The notes below the pieces were generated by a model. It did no database searches, was not told the origin of the DNA, and saw only the letters and a program-made list of their open reading frames with translations. A program made the translations under genes and the position numbers. This document shows positions 53,535-63,377 of a stretch of 64,000 bases of DNA, piece by piece. Positions within the stretch are counted from its first letter, which is position 1. The number at the start of each line of letters is the position of its first letter. This stretch comes from an uncultured Fidelibacterota bacterium (GTDB taxonomy: Bacteria > Fidelibacterota > Marinisomatia > Marinisomatales > Marinisomataceae). The DNA lies in assembly GCA_902538565.1 (NCBI GenBank), contig CACBFQ010000001.1, forward strand, positions 324,001 to 388,000, in the 5' to 3' direction.

Positions 53535-55391
53535 ATGAAGAAAAATTTAAATTATCTATTTCTAATCTTTATCACGTTTTCCTTGATAGCATGTGAATTA
53601 GGTTCAGACTATACAAAGACTAATCAAAATCTTAATAATAAAAATGGTGCTGTTTCTTCTACCTCAAGCTTAGCATCTGCTGCAGGCATTGATATTATGA
53701 AAAAAGGTGGAAATGCTTTTGATGCAGTTGTAGCTACTGGATTTTGTTTAGCTGTAACCTCTCCATCAAATGGTAATATCGGTGGTGGTGGATTTATGGT
53801 TGCCAGAACTGCTGAAGGAGAAATTGTTACACTTGATTTTCGTGAAAAAGCACCTACGCTTTCTTATGAAACAATGTTTCTTGACCAAGAAGGTAATTAC
53901 AGTAGAAATCTAGCATTATTATCACACAAATCATCGGGTGTTCCTGGAACAGTAGATGGATTAATTAGAATATTTAATGATTATGGTTCAGGAAATTTTA
54001 CTCTTGATGAAATCCTGTCTTATGCAATTGATTATGCAGAAAATGGTCATACAATTAATAAAAGCTCAGCTTGGGGATTTGATTTTTATAAACATCTTTT
54101 CTTGGAAGATAAAGGATCTACTGAAATTTTTATAAAAAACTACTCATTGGAAATGAGACAATTACAAGAAGATGTTCAGAATGAGACCATTCCAGAAGAA
54201 GAATACATTAAAAAAATGAGGGATATAAACGAATGGAATGAAGGTGATATTATTGTTCAAAAAGACTTAGCTAAAACCTTAAAAAGAATTGCAACAAATG
54301 GTAGAGATGGATTTTATGAAGGAGAAACAGCAGACTTAATTGTTAGTGAAATGAAAGCTAACAATGGTTTGATTACATATGAGGATTTGAAAGAATATAA
54401 CTCAGTCTATAGGAAACCTATCATTGGAACTTATAGAGGATATAATATAATATCAATGGGGCCACCAAGCTCTGGGGGTCCATTAATTATTCAGATGTTG
54501 AATATGCTAGAAAATTTTGATGTGGCATCAATGACCAGAAATTCTACAGAGTTTATTCATTTGCTTACAGAAATTCAAAGACTAGCTTATGCAGATAGAG
54601 CAATTCATTTAGGCGATCCAGATTTTTATCCAAGTCCTGTTCCAATGTTAATCTCAAAGGATTATGCAAAAAAGAGATTGGAGTTAGTATCTATGGATAA
54701 AGCTACTCCAAGCACTGATATTGCAGCTGGAAGCACAATACCAGAATCTATGGAGACAACACACTATTCCGTGATGGATAAGCTTGGTAATACTGTTGGT
54801 ATAACTACTACGATAAATCTATCCTATGGAAATAAAAAGATAGTGGATGGTGCGGGTTTTCTTTTAAATAATGAAATGGATGATTTTGCTTCTTCGCCTG
54901 GAAGTCAAAACGCCTTTGGTCTAATTGGGTATGAAGCCAATTCAATCAAACCAGCAAAAAGGCCTCTAAGCTCAATGTCTCCAACGATAGTTTTGACCCC
55001 AGAAGGAGAGCCATTAATGACAATAGGAGCAGCAGGAGGTTCGAGAATAATTACAACGGTTTTACAGATTATAGTTAGTGTAGTTGATCATAATCTATCT
55101 GTTCAAGATGCAATAAACCTAGGTAGAACACATTCTCAATGGATTCCTGATGTCATTAGATATGAAGGAAAAAATAAAATGAATACTGAATTCAATCAAT
55201 TTTTACCATCATTAAGTGATAAACAAATAATTGAGCTTGAAAAGCTTGACCATAAATTTGAAGATGGGAATGTAGAAAGTGGAATGTATTATTTAGCAAG
55301 AGCACATGGAATAATGTATAAAAATGGACAATTCTTTACAGGAGTTGACTGGAGAGGAAATGGAGAAATTTCAGATGGAATTACGTATTAG
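53535..55391 (+). CDS. ggt: Gamma-glutamyltransferase lipoprotein
   Basis: A 618-residue Ntn-hydrolase precursor. The lipobox is SLIACELG (cysteine about residue 20). The large-chain part has GGNAFDAVVAT, GNIGGGGFMVA and FREKAP. Self-cleavage makes T408 in METTHYSVMD the N-terminal nucleophile of the small chain, and the oxyanion/substrate segments (SSMSPTIVL, GAAGGSRIIT) follow. It cleaves or transfers gamma-glutamyl groups of glutathione and related peptides, probably on the periplasmic or surface side. It is followed by an overlapping lipoprotein gene. Confidence 0.93.
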   Translation: MKKNLNYLFLIFITFSLIACELGSDYTKTNQNLNNKNGAVSSTSSLASAAGIDIMKKGGNAFDAVVATGFCLAVTSPSNGNIGGGGFMVARTAEGEIVTLDFREKAPTLSYETMFLDQEGNYSRNLALLSHKSSGVPGTVDGLIRIFNDYGSGNFTLDEILSYAIDYAENGHTINKSSAWGFDFYKHLFLEDKGSTEIFIKNYSLEMRQLQEDVQNETIPEEEYIKKMRDINEWNEGDIIVQKDLAKTLKRIATNGRDGFYEGETADLIVSEMKANNGLITYEDLKEYNSVYRKPIIGTYRGYNIISMGPPSSGGPLIIQMLNMLENFDVASMTRNSTEFIHLLTEIQRLAYADRAIHLGDPDFYPSPVPMLISKDYAKKRLELVSMDKATPSTDIAAGSTIPESMETTHYSVMDKLGNTVGITTTINLSYGNKKIVDGAGFLLNNEMDDFASSPGSQNAFGLIGYEANSIKPAKRPLSSMSPTIVLTPEGEPLMTIGAAGGSRIITTVLQIIVSVVDHNLSVQDAINLGRTHSQWIPDVIRYEGKNKMNTEFNQFLPSLSDKQIIELEKLDHKFEDGNVESGMYYLARAHGIMYKNGQFFTGVDWRGNGEISDGITY

Positions 55392-56334
55392 AGTTATAAT
55401 ATTATTTTTGTTTTTATTCATTGGATGTGGAGAGTCTGGAAGGGCTACACAATCTGTTCTTCCAACACCTGTTGTGACATATACCCCTGGAGAAATAGTT
55501 TCAGATATGGATAATCATATTCAATATTATGTTGGAAATACTCCTATCATTGTAACTGTACCACACGATGGGGATATTATGCCAACTACGATTCCAGAAA
55601 GAACTGGAGACACAACAAAAGCTGAAAACACCTTAGGGATTGCAGAATATTTTTACAACTCTTTTACAAGTAATGGTGCTAATGGACTATACCCTCATGT
55701 AATTGTAAATAACATAGACAGGTCAAGATTAGATCCTGATGCAAGTATTGAAGTTGGTGCTCAAAATAATTATGCTGCAGCATACTTCAACCGCTATCAC
55801 AATTATATTCAAGTCGCCATTGATTCTACTGAAGCAAATTTTGGAATTGGTGTTTTGGTTAATTTATCAGCACACAAAGATGATGATAATGAGTTAGTTG
55901 AGCTCGGATATCTTTTATCAAAAGATGATTTGAATAATTCAGATTCATATATTGAAAATTTTGCTTCGCAATCCAGCTTAAGCGCTATTTCTAATGTTTC
56001 GGATGCACAATTTAGTGAATCAGTTCGAGGATTTGATAGCATTGGGAAAAGAATGATGGAATTAAATTGCTGTAAACCAATTTATTATACTTTTGATGTT
56101 ACACCAAGCCCATCATTCCCTAATCCGCAAAGTGATGATTATAATCCTGGTGGCTACACTGTAAATAAATATGCCAATACTGGAACTTCAAATATTAGTA
56201 CTGTTGAATTTTCTACTCCATATAATGGACATAGAGACAGTCCATATGCATATATTGCATTAGGAACAATGTTAGTGGAATCAATCCAGCACTTCTATGA
56301 ATTAAGCACTGGAATGTCGTTAGGAATTAATTAA
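55375..56334 (+). CDS. N-formylglutamate-amidohydrolase-like lipoprotein
   Basis: A 319-residue lipoprotein; the lipobox is LFIGCGES (cysteine about residue 18). The N-terminal motif PIIVTVPHDG resembles the SxPHxG histidine motif of N-formylglutamate amidohydrolases; HDG and ERTGD may hold the zinc site. VNNIDRSRLDPDASIE and YFNRYHNYIQVAI are further family-like elements. The ATG at 55375 is preferred because it begins a clean signal peptide and a GGAG lies 9 bases before it, overlapping ggt by 17 bp. The exact substrate is not known; an amidohydrolase next to ggt fits glutamate release. Confidence 0.65.
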   Translation: MELRIRVIILFLFLFIGCGESGRATQSVLPTPVVTYTPGEIVSDMDNHIQYYVGNTPIIVTVPHDGDIMPTTIPERTGDTTKAENTLGIAEYFYNSFTSNGANGLYPHVIVNNIDRSRLDPDASIEVGAQNNYAAAYFNRYHNYIQVAIDSTEANFGIGVLVNLSAHKDDDNELVELGYLLSKDDLNNSDSYIENFASQSSLSAISNVSDAQFSESVRGFDSIGKRMMELNCCKPIYYTFDVTPSPSFPNPQSDDYNPGGYTVNKYANTGTSNISTVEFSTPYNGHRDSPYAYIALGTMLVESIQHFYELSTGMSLGIN

Positions 56335-56339
56335 TAAAC

Positions 56340-57443
56340 TTAATTAGAATTTCTTAAAGCTGTAGCTTTATTTAAATATTCCTGAGCGTCTTCAAGACGA
56401 CCTTCTCCAAAATAGGTTCTATAAACACCATAGTAATATTGAGGATCGTTTGGATTTTTATCAATTAATTCCATATAATAATTTCTTGATTTTCTCCATC
56501 TTTCTGCTTGCTCAAGAGCTTTAGCTAGTCCTAATAATGCTTCGACATCATCTGGTGCTAGAAAATATGCTTCTTCAAAATTATATTCTGCTTCTTCGAA
56601 GTTATCCATTTTTAAATAGACCAGTCCTCTGTTAAAGAATAAATCAACCAATTCTCTATCATCATCCGTTTTTTCGATAGCTAAATCAAGGTTTTTCAAA
56701 GCCGCATCAAAATTATCTTGAGCTAAATACAAAGCGCCTAAACTTTTTAATGCCGTAGGCTCATTTGGGTTCATTGCAAGTGCTTGCTCATAATATTCTA
56801 AACCTTTATCAAACTCACCCAATCTAACAACACTTTGTCCAGCACTAACTAATAAAGCTATTTTAGTATCCTCAGGTATATCTTCAAGCGATAAACCCAT
56901 ATCAAGATACTTAATAGTATTTTCCTTATCTCCTTTTACAGAAGAATAAAGCGCTGCCAATGCATATGATCCAGGTTGTGAAGGATCTAACTCTTTTGCA
57001 TCTAATGAAGTTTGAATAGCTTGATCTACTAAAGCATCTCTTTGTTCTGCGCTAGCCGCTCTATTTAGGAGCGCTAAAAACCCTGAAGCTTTATAATAAA
57101 TTAAATTGTAGCTTTTTGTAATAGATGCAGTTACTGCTTGCTCCACAGAAATTTTTCTGTCATTTCTAGTTGGACGGATTTTTAGATTACTCGGAGCTGT
57201 TCTCGCAATATCCAAATACTTCTTAACAGAAGACCAATCTTGTTGTCTTGGATAAATTTTGTCTCCCAAATGAAATGCTGCTTCCCATTTATCTTTAGGA
57301 TGATTTAATGCTTCTAGTAAATATTTTTCTGCTTCTCCCCATTCTTTATCTTTAATTCTAATTTTTGCAGATTCTAATGCTTGCCCAGCAAATAAAGTTG
57401 TAACTAAAACTGCTGCAGCAATAAAATTTTTAAAATAATACAT
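56340..57443 (-). CDS. Exported TPR-repeat protein
   Basis: A 367-residue protein with a signal peptide (FIAAAVLVTTLFAGQ). It has several TPR units, clearest from about residue 190 to the end: GLEYYEQALAMNPNEPTALK, SLGALYLAQDNFDAALKNLD, AEYNFEEAYFLAPDDVEALL and YMELIDKNPNDPQYYYGVYR. TPR proteins of this sort assemble envelope complexes; the partner is unknown. A good AAGGAG ribosome site lies 8 bases before the start. It ends 6 bp from the convergent amidohydrolase-like gene. Confidence 0.82.
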   Translation of the reverse strand: MYYFKNFIAAAVLVTTLFAGQALESAKIRIKDKEWGEAEKYLLEALNHPKDKWEAAFHLGDKIYPRQQDWSSVKKYLDIARTAPSNLKIRPTRNDRKISVEQAVTASITKSYNLIYYKASGFLALLNRAASAEQRDALVDQAIQTSLDAKELDPSQPGSYALAALYSSVKGDKENTIKYLDMGLSLEDIPEDTKIALLVSAGQSVVRLGEFDKGLEYYEQALAMNPNEPTALKSLGALYLAQDNFDAALKNLDLAIEKTDDDRELVDLFFNRGLVYLKMDNFEEAEYNFEEAYFLAPDDVEALLGLAKALEQAERWRKSRNYYMELIDKNPNDPQYYYGVYRTYFGEGRLEDAQEYLNKATALRNSN

Positions 57444-57497
57444 ACTAAATATTCTCCTTACGTTTGAGTAGCAAGTTAGGGTTAATATAATGAGTTT

Positions 57498-58403
57498 TCA
57501 AGAAGTATGGTTGGTATTCATCCATTCGAGGCGCCTTGCAAATTCTTTATCATTTATTTTCAGAAGACCATCTATTCCTACACCTTCAATGCAAAAAGAT
57601 GCCGTTACAGCACCAACTTTCATTGATTCAAATATATTTTTTCCGTTCATTTTTCCCATAAGTATTCCGCCAATGAAAGCATCTCCTGCACCAGTCGTAT
57701 CAACAACTTGATCTACTGGGAACGCTGTAATTGAAAAATTATTTTGGGAATCAAAAAAGTGTGATCCGTTTTTTCCGTCCTTTATAATTAAGCTTTTAGT
57801 ACCGAGATCTAAAATTGATTTAGCCATATCTCTCAAATTTGACCCATCCATACCTGATATAGCACGCGCTTCGTTAAAATTGATACAAAATAAGTCAACT
57901 CGTTCTATTAGCGCCTTTAGTTCTTTGTTTGCAATGTCAATATAGAGCTTAAATGTATCAAGTAATATGAATGGGTTATTTTGCATCTGACTTAAAAGCT
58001 CAGTTTGTAAATGTGGTGCTGTATTACCTAATAATAGATAAGGACAATTTTTTGAATCTTCTGATAAATCAGGTAAATAAGATTCTGAAACTCCAGGATC
58101 AACATACAAAGTTTCTCTCGATGAAAAATCATTTTTATACTCTCCTCCCCAACAAAAAGTATTGCCATCTAATTTTGTTAATGAATTTGTTGATATAGAA
58201 TGCCCAGAAAGTAAATTAAAATGTTTTTGTTGAAAATCGTTTCCAACGACTCCAACTAACTCGCAAGTATTTTTTTTATTAGCAAGAAGAGCGTACGCAG
58301 CAGATCCACCTAAAACGTTCGAAAATGCACCGTATTTATTAACAATTTTATCAATACTAATTGATCCAAATACAACTGCTTTATGTGATTGATTTGAAGT
58401 CAT
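57498..58403 (-). CDS. PfkB-family sugar or nucleoside kinase
   Basis: A 301-residue ribokinase-fold kinase. The N-terminal glycine motif is GGSAAYALLA, and the catalytic DTTGAGDAFIGGILMG motif with the base aspartate is near residue 234. The FGSISIDKI start is typical. The substrate (fructose, ribose or adenosine) is not determined by these motifs. It starts 33 bp from the divergent mnmA. Confidence 0.85.
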   Translation of the reverse strand: MTSNQSHKAVVFGSISIDKIVNKYGAFSNVLGGSAAYALLANKKNTCELVGVVGNDFQQKHFNLLSGHSISTNSLTKLDGNTFCWGGEYKNDFSSRETLYVDPGVSESYLPDLSEDSKNCPYLLLGNTAPHLQTELLSQMQNNPFILLDTFKLYIDIANKELKALIERVDLFCINFNEARAISGMDGSNLRDMAKSILDLGTKSLIIKDGKNGSHFFDSQNNFSITAFPVDQVVDTTGAGDAFIGGILMGKMNGKNIFESMKVGAVTASFCIEGVGIDGLLKINDKEFARRLEWMNTNHTS

Positions 58404-58436
58404 ACTTTTTTTTATTAAGATACTTACGTAATCAAA

Positions 58437-59549
58437 ATGAAAAAAGAAAAAATAGTTTTAGGTATGAGCGGTGGAGTTGATAGTTCTGTAGCAGCAGTTT
58501 TACTTCAAAACAAAGGTTTTGAAGTATATGGTGTTTTTATGAAAAATTGGGACGACAAAAATGCTATTTGTAGCGCAGAGGACGACTATGCAGATGCTTT
58601 AAGTGTATGCAATCAACTAAATATTCCTTTAAAAAAAATAAATTATACAAAAGAATATAAAGAACGTGTTTTTTCTCAATTTTTAGATGACCATAAAAAA
58701 GGCTTTACTCCTAATCCTGATGTTTTATGCAACAAAGAAATAAAATTTGATGTTTTTCAAAAATATGCACAGGAAATTGGTGCAATAAAAATTGCCTCAG
58801 GTCATTATGCAAAAATAGTTAGCGAAGATGATAATTTTTTTATAGGTAAAGCTAGTGATAGATCTAAAGATCAATCCTATTTTCTATACCAATTAAAAAG
58901 TTCATTATTAATGAATATTGAATTGCCACTTGGTGAGTTATTAAAAAAAGATATTAGAAAAATCGCTAAAGAAAATAATTTTGTTAATGCATCTAAAAAA
59001 GATAGTACAGGTATATGCTTTATTGGCGATAGAAAGTATAATGATTTTGTTGGACAATTTTTACAAGATAAAAAGGGTAAAATTATTACTGTAGATGGTG
59101 AAAAGATTGGTGAACATAATGGGCATATGTATTTTACTGTCGGGCAAAGAAAAGGTTTAGGTATTGGAGCCAGAAGTTCTGCTTATGATGAGCCTTGGTA
59201 TGTTGTTAATAAAGATATTAACAAAAACATTGTATTTGTTGCTCAGGGAGCTGATCATCGTGCTTTATTCTCCAATAAATTATTAGCTGATAAAATGCAT
59301 TGGAATCTAGATATTTCTAAATTACCCCTATTAAAATGCAAAGCTAAAGTGAGGTATCGAGACGTTGATCACTCATGTCAAATATTATCATCAAATGAAG
59401 ATGAATGTTATATTAAATTTGACCATGCAATTAAAGCAATAACTACAGGCCAATCAATTGTTTTATATAATGAAAATGATATTTGTATTGGCGGAGGTAT
59501 AATAAGAAAAAGAAACATACCTTATTTAAGCGAGGAAATAAATGAGTAA
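58437..59549 (+). CDS. mnmA: tRNA-specific 2-thiouridylase MnmA
   Basis: A 370-residue enzyme that thiolates U34 of tRNAs for Lys, Glu and Gln. The PP-loop is GMSGGVDSSVAAVLL (residues 9-23), MKNWDD follows, and the two catalytic cysteines are C98 in NPDVLCNKEIKF and C194 in STGICFIG. The C-terminal beta-barrel is complete. It overlaps glmU by 8 bp and starts a tightly packed plus-strand run to 63.4 kb. Confidence 0.95.
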   Translation: MKKEKIVLGMSGGVDSSVAAVLLQNKGFEVYGVFMKNWDDKNAICSAEDDYADALSVCNQLNIPLKKINYTKEYKERVFSQFLDDHKKGFTPNPDVLCNKEIKFDVFQKYAQEIGAIKIASGHYAKIVSEDDNFFIGKASDRSKDQSYFLYQLKSSLLMNIELPLGELLKKDIRKIAKENNFVNASKKDSTGICFIGDRKYNDFVGQFLQDKKGKIITVDGEKIGEHNGHMYFTVGQRKGLGIGARSSAYDEPWYVVNKDINKNIVFVAQGADHRALFSNKLLADKMHWNLDISKLPLLKCKAKVRYRDVDHSCQILSSNEDECYIKFDHAIKAITTGQSIVLYNENDICIGGGIIRKRNIPYLSEEINE

Positions 59550-60267
59550 AGAACTAAGAATTATTATTTTGGCCGCAGGAAAAGGAACTCGAATGAATTC
59601 CGATTTACCGAAAGTATTACACAAATTAAATGGTAAGGCTCTTTTAGATTTTGTGCTTGATGAAAGTGAACTTCTGAATCCTAAAGAAACAATACTAGTA
59701 GTAGGATTTAAAAAAGAGCAAGTTATCTCACATACTCAACATAGGGCTAATCTTAAATATGCAACTCAAATGGAGCAACTAGGTACAGGGCATGCTGTTT
59801 TACAAACAGCTGATTTATTAAAAAATAAAGAGGGGCATATTTTAATTTTGTATGGAGATGTTCCAAACATCAAAGAATCAACACTTAGACCTATAATTGA
59901 TGACCATCTCATAAACAATCGCGACTTAACTTTAATTACTGCAGAAATTGATGATCCAACAGGCTATGGTCGAATCATAAGAGATAAAAATGATAACCTA
60001 TTAAAAATAGTTGAAGAAAAAGATTGCACTGATGATGAGAGAAAAATTAAAGAATGGAATCCTGGTATATATATATTCAAAATTCCAGAAGTGTTTGAAA
60101 TTTTAAATAATATTAAGACAAATAATGCTTCTAAGGAATATTATCTAACGGACGCAATTGGATTAGCTCAGCAATCCACAATGGAAATAAAGGCTATTAA
60201 AATTGCAAATTCTAATGAAGTAATAGGTGTCAATACAGCTGATCAACTGGAAGTGCTTGAATCTTGA
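59542..60267 (+). CDS. glmU: GlmU-type N-acetylglucosamine-1-phosphate uridyltransferase, N-terminal domain only
   Basis: A 241-residue nucleotidyltransferase. The motif is LAAGKGTRMNSDLPKVLHKL, with QLGTGHAVLQT, LYGDVP, EEKDCTDDE and NPGIYIFK, all as in the N-terminal half of GlmU. The C-terminal left-handed beta-helix acetyltransferase domain of standard GlmU (about 450 residues) is absent. It probably makes UDP-GlcNAc from GlcNAc-1-P, while acetylation must come from another protein. It overlaps mnmA by 8 bp and the next gene by 4 bp. Confidence 0.88.
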   Translation: MSKELRIIILAAGKGTRMNSDLPKVLHKLNGKALLDFVLDESELLNPKETILVVGFKKEQVISHTQHRANLKYATQMEQLGTGHAVLQTADLLKNKEGHILILYGDVPNIKESTLRPIIDDHLINNRDLTLITAEIDDPTGYGRIIRDKNDNLLKIVEEKDCTDDERKIKEWNPGIYIFKIPEVFEILNNIKTNNASKEYYLTDAIGLAQQSTMEIKAIKIANSNEVIGVNTADQLEVLES

Positions 60268-60740
60268 ACCACTTTTTAAATATAGTCATCAGTTCTTTAA
60301 TCTTGATTATTTTAGCATTTGTCTGGTCATTTAATACATATCTTAAACAAGAGACTCCAACGAAAGACTTCACTCGCATAAGTACATCAGAATCAACAAA
60401 TAAAATTAAATTATTTGAAAATTATTCATCACAAACTTTAAGGGTGGCCGTATTAAATGGTTGTGGCGTAAGTGGTGTTGGTAATTCATATGGGAATATC
60501 TTAACAAATAGATATGGACTACAAGTGACTAGAATTGAAAATGCCAATAACTTTAATTATGAATTCACAACTATTGTTATTTTGAGCAAGGATAATCCAA
60601 ATATTGAAAATTTGCTTACGATTTTAGGAACAAACATAAATGCAGGCAATGTCGAATTTGATGCAACAGTAAATCCTAATGAAGATATTCAAATAATTAT
60701 TGGTAAAGACTATCAAGAGTTTCTAAACTTGAATCAATGA
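60264..60740 (+). CDS. Membrane-anchored protein with LytR_C domain
   Basis: A 158-residue protein with one N-terminal membrane helix (about 6-23). Residues about 55-155 look like the LytR C-terminal domain (PF13399): LRVAVLNGCGVSGVGN and IVILSKDNPNIENL, then a C-terminal IQIIIGKDYQEF. The start is a TTG overlapping the glmU stop (TTGA). The domain occurs in cell-envelope proteins, often near rsfS as here, though its role is unclear. Confidence 0.8.
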   Translation: MNHFLNIVISSLILIILAFVWSFNTYLKQETPTKDFTRISTSESTNKIKLFENYSSQTLRVAVLNGCGVSGVGNSYGNILTNRYGLQVTRIENANNFNYEFTTIVILSKDNPNIENLLTILGTNINAGNVEFDATVNPNEDIQIIIGKDYQEFLNLNQ

Positions 60741-61066
60741 GCTCAAAACCACTACTAAAAAAAATTGTTTCATTAGCAGACGATAAAAAAGCTGAAAATA
60801 TTGTGGCGCTAGATGTTTCTAACATTACTTCACTCTCAGAATATTTTGTTGTGTGCTCTGCCTCAAATCTTATTCAAGTCAAAGCAATTGCAGATAATAT
60901 AAAAGAAAATATTTCTGAAAATCCTTGGAAAACCGAAGGCTATGAAAATGGTACATGGATTATATTAGATTATGTTGATATAGTGGTGCATGTCTTTTTT
61001 GAAGAAATGAGATCATACTATGATTTGGAAAGAATTTGGTTTGATGCAAAGGTAGTTAAATTATGA
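60737..61066 (+). CDS. rsfS: Ribosome silencing factor RsfS
   Basis: A 109-residue RsfS/Iojap family protein that binds L14 and blocks subunit joining in stationary phase. It shows ALDVSNITSLSEYFVVCSA, NPWKTEGYENGTWIILDY and DIVVHVFFEEMRSYYDLERIW, the standard features. It overlaps the preceding gene by 4 bp (ATGA) and argS by 4 bp. Confidence 0.95.
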   Translation: MSSKPLLKKIVSLADDKKAENIVALDVSNITSLSEYFVVCSASNLIQVKAIADNIKENISENPWKTEGYENGTWIILDYVDIVVHVFFEEMRSYYDLERIWFDAKVVKL

Positions 61067-62685
61067 AGCTGAAAAAACTAATGCATGATTTTTTACAGGA
61101 TTACTTAGATCACAATAAAATTGAATTTTCGGAATGGAGTGTAAATGTTAACAATCAAGAAGAGTTTGGAGATTATTCTTCTAATATTGCACTTAAGCTA
61201 GCAAAGATATTAAAAAAGGCACCTATTGAAATCGCAGAAAATATTGCTATTCATCCAAACGCATCAGAAAATGTTTTTACTTTAAGCGCCTCACAACCTG
61301 GCTTTGTGAACTTTCATATTTCCAATGATTATTATCTTAAAATTTTAAAGCAAATTATTAATGAATCAGAAAATTTTGGCAGAAAGAAAAAATTAAATAA
61401 ATCAGCCAATGTAGAATTTGTAAGCAGCAACCCTACCGGACCTCTTACAGTGGGTCACGGAAGACAAGCAATCCTTGGTGACATGGTTTCTAATATATTG
61501 ACATGGAATGGATATGATGTTACAAGAGAATATTACTATAATGATGCTGGAAAACAAATGAGAGTGCTTGCAGAATCTTGCTATGCTAAATATGCCAAAC
61601 AGGTTGGTAAAGATGTCGAAATGCCTGAGAATGGATATGTTGGAACATATTTAGATGAAATTGCTGAGAAAATTGTTAATGAACATGGAAAAGATTTAGA
61701 ATCTGATAATCCAATTTTTAGGGACTTTACAGAAAAAGAAATTTTTGCCAACATTGAAAATACCTTAAAGAACCTTGGGATCAAATTTGATGTTTTTACA
61801 AAAGAAGGAGCTTTTTATAAAAACGGTGCGATTGACAATGTTCTGAAAATCTTAAAAGAAAAAAATCTTTCTTATGAAAAAGATGGTGCAGTATGGTTTA
61901 AAACATCTAGCCTAAATAAAGAAGAGGATAAAGTATTGGTAAAGAGTTCAGGAGAACCGACATATAGATTGCCTGATATTGCATATCATGCAGATAAAGT
62001 TGATAGGGGTTTCGATTTAATTGTAGATATTTTTGGTGCTGATCACATTGATACATATCCAGATGTAATTTTAGGGCTTCAATGCTTGGATAAAAAAACA
62101 GAACACATAAAAGTTGTTATTCACCAATTTGTAACAATTAAAAAAGGTGGAGAAATTGTGAAAATGTCCACTAGAAAAGCAAACTTTATAACTCTTGACG
62201 AACTGAAAGATGAGCTTAGCTCAGATATTATAAGATATTTCTTTATCATGAGAGGTGCAAACAGTCATCTTGATTTTGACTTAGATCTGGCAAAAGATGA
62301 ATCTGAAAAAAATCCTGTCTATTATTTACAATATGCTAATGCAAGAATTTCAAATCTACTAAAAAGATATGATAAAGATATTTCTACAGATAGTAAAATT
62401 GATTACTCGCTATTAAAAGAACAGGATGAAATTGCCCTAGTAAAGCTATTATCAGAATTCCCTATTAAAATGGAAGATGTTTCACATTCACTAGAGCCAA
62501 GAAAGATTGCAACTTATTTAGAAGAAGTCGCTTCAGCATATCACAAATTTTATGGTAACCATAAAGTGATTAATCCACAAAACACTGATCTATCTTCAGC
62601 CAGAAAAAAATTATGTGAAGCAACAAAAATCATTTTAACAAATGGATTGTCAATTCTTGGGATAAGTGCTCCAGAAAGAATGTGA
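61063..62685 (+). CDS. argS: Arginyl-tRNA synthetase
   Basis: A 540-residue class I synthetase. The N-terminal additional domain precedes FVSSNPTGPLTVGHGRQAILGD, where TVGH is the HIGH motif. The KMSKS motif is KMSTRKANF. The C-terminal DALR-like anticodon domain has ANARISNLLKRY and ends with NGLSILGISAPERM, the usual ArgS end. It is the fifth gene of the tightly overlapping mnmA run. Confidence 0.96.
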   Translation: MKLKKLMHDFLQDYLDHNKIEFSEWSVNVNNQEEFGDYSSNIALKLAKILKKAPIEIAENIAIHPNASENVFTLSASQPGFVNFHISNDYYLKILKQIINESENFGRKKKLNKSANVEFVSSNPTGPLTVGHGRQAILGDMVSNILTWNGYDVTREYYYNDAGKQMRVLAESCYAKYAKQVGKDVEMPENGYVGTYLDEIAEKIVNEHGKDLESDNPIFRDFTEKEIFANIENTLKNLGIKFDVFTKEGAFYKNGAIDNVLKILKEKNLSYEKDGAVWFKTSSLNKEEDKVLVKSSGEPTYRLPDIAYHADKVDRGFDLIVDIFGADHIDTYPDVILGLQCLDKKTEHIKVVIHQFVTIKKGGEIVKMSTRKANFITLDELKDELSSDIIRYFFIMRGANSHLDFDLDLAKDESEKNPVYYLQYANARISNLLKRYDKDISTDSKIDYSLLKEQDEIALVKLLSEFPIKMEDVSHSLEPRKIATYLEEVASAYHKFYGNHKVINPQNTDLSSARKKLCEATKIILTNGLSILGISAPERM

Positions 62686-63377
62686 ATATGGACATATTGA
62701 GAATCGGCCACCGAGGATCAAAAGGCTATGTTGCAGAAAATACCCTTGAATCGATTAATCATGCTATTTTATTAGGAGTAGATGGCATTGAGATTGATGT
62801 TTTTAAATGCTTGAGCGGCGAATTAGTTCTATCACATGAAAATAACTTAAAGCGATTAACTGGTAAATCAGGTCAATTGGAAAAACTAACTCTAGGTGAA
62901 CTCAAAAAATTTTTGGTAGTTGGAAAGTATAAAATTCCCACATTAACAGATGTTTTAAAAACAATTGAAACACCACTTTTTGTCAACATAGAATTAAAAG
63001 GATTAAATACAGCGCAAGCCACATCTAAAATTATTACGAATCTATCTAAAAGTACTTCATGGAGATTAGAAAACTTTATTATTTCAAGTTTTAATTGGAA
63101 TGAGCTTGAACAATTTAGATCCATAGATAAAAATACTCCAGTTGGAGTACTACTAAGTAATTCGATGAGTATTAATGAAGCTATTGAGTTTGGCAAAAAA
63201 ATTAATGCGCAGGCTATACACCCTAATTTTAAACTACTTAATGAAAAAACGGTTAAAAAGATTAAAAATAATGGTTTTAAAATTTATACCTGGACTGTGA
63301 ATAGTAAAGATGATATTAATTGTATGAAAAAATTTAAAGTTGATGGGATTATATCAGACTTTCCAGATAAAATTTAA
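62682..63377 (+). CDS. Glycerophosphodiester phosphodiesterase
   Basis: A 231-residue GDPD-family TIM-barrel enzyme. It begins RIGHRGSKGYVAENTLESI (catalytic histidine and metal ligands), then DGIEIDVFKC and LVLSHENNLKRLTG. Near the end KIYTWTVNSKDD and DGIISDFPDKI are typical. It splits glycerophosphodiesters into glycerol-3-phosphate and an alcohol. No signal peptide is seen, so it is cytoplasmic. The GTG at 62682 overlaps the argS stop; the ATG at 62688 is an alternative start. Confidence 0.9.
   Translation: MNMDILRIGHRGSKGYVAENTLESINHAILLGVDGIEIDVFKCLSGELVLSHENNLKRLTGKSGQLEKLTLGELKKFLVVGKYKIPTLTDVLKTIETPLFVNIELKGLNTAQATSKIITNLSKSTSWRLENFIISSFNWNELEQFRSIDKNTPVGVLLSNSMSINEAIEFGKKINAQAIHPNFKLLNEKTVKKIKNNGFKIYTWTVNSKDDINCMKKFKVDGIISDFPDKI

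Noticed and set aside
59542-60740. Frameshift splitting GlmU into two genes
   Set aside because: The downstream frame encodes a membrane helix and LytR_C domain, not a hexapeptide-repeat acetyltransferase.
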